Part shown: piece after piece, positions 23,625 through 23,686 of the stretch
How positions within the stretch are numbered: position 1 is the first letter of the stretch
How the letters are laid out: each line of letters opens with the position of its first letter
DNA from: an uncultured Eubacterium sp.
GTDB taxonomy: Bacteria > Bacillota > Clostridia > Lachnospirales > Lachnospiraceae
NCBI GenBank assembly: GCA_934317205.1
Contig: CAKREL010000027.1
Span: 1-23,686, forward strand
Direction of reading: 5' to 3'
Length of the DNA stretch: 23,686 nucleotides
The notes under the pieces: generated by a model
Databases searched by the model: none
The model's input: the letters and a program-made list of their open reading frames with translations, nothing else
Told to the model about the DNA's origin: nothing
Position numbers and translations under genes: made by a program

Positions 23625-23686
23625 TTAATCACAATAAAAGTATATCATTATGCAAACAAAAAGAGAACCCGACATCTCAAGCAAAT

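Noticed and set aside
1..23686. CRISPR array, tRNA, rRNA or complete insertion sequence
   Set aside because: No regularly spaced repeats, no tRNA or rRNA signature and no transposase or integrase frame could be seen on either strand.

Overview
The window looks like chromosome from a gut-type Firmicute, most likely a Lachnospiraceae relative. Supporting signs are moderate-to-low GC, strong AGGAGG-type ribosome binding sites, lipobox lipoproteins, no outer-membrane genes, a Bce-type two-component system, a GH3 enzyme with swapped domains and a cobalamin riboswitch with a transcription-terminator platform. The genus cannot be named from sequence reading alone.

Left part (1-5,000): a non-coding stretch packed with palindromes (1-480), then a minus-strand set made of a response regulator, an intramembrane-type sensor kinase and an ABC-F ATPase, probably an antibiotic or peptide stress module. 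A 109-base inverted-repeat element lies upstream of it, followed by plus-strand cardiolipin synthase and a divergent CDF-family cation transporter.

Middle (6,800-12,050): a GH3 beta-glycosidase (minus), then the divergent pyrimidine-salvage pair upp (minus) and uracil permease (plus), closed by a bidirectional terminator.

Core (12,091-18,291, minus): the most interesting system. One promoter and a cobalamin riboswitch with its own terminator precede five genes: a secreted CbiK-like chelatase lipoprotein, a small beta-rich lipoprotein, a BtuF/FecB-like binding lipoprotein, a FecCD permease and a FecE/BtuD ATPase with an extra C-terminal domain. Together they suggest B12-repressed capture of a metal or tetrapyrrole at the cell surface followed by import.

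Right part (18,390-23,686, all minus): a FluC fluoride channel, two lipoprotein genes (the second with an OmpA-like domain), a MATE exporter whose C-terminal tail is encoded by a dispersed repeat, and a 5'-truncated guaA (GMP synthase) tail with its terminator. The guaA remnant suggests that a mobile element entered guaA just beyond the right edge. Several short dispersed repeats (motifs around 340, 3968, 4009, 5776, 9577, 21471 and 21646) link the intergenic regions.
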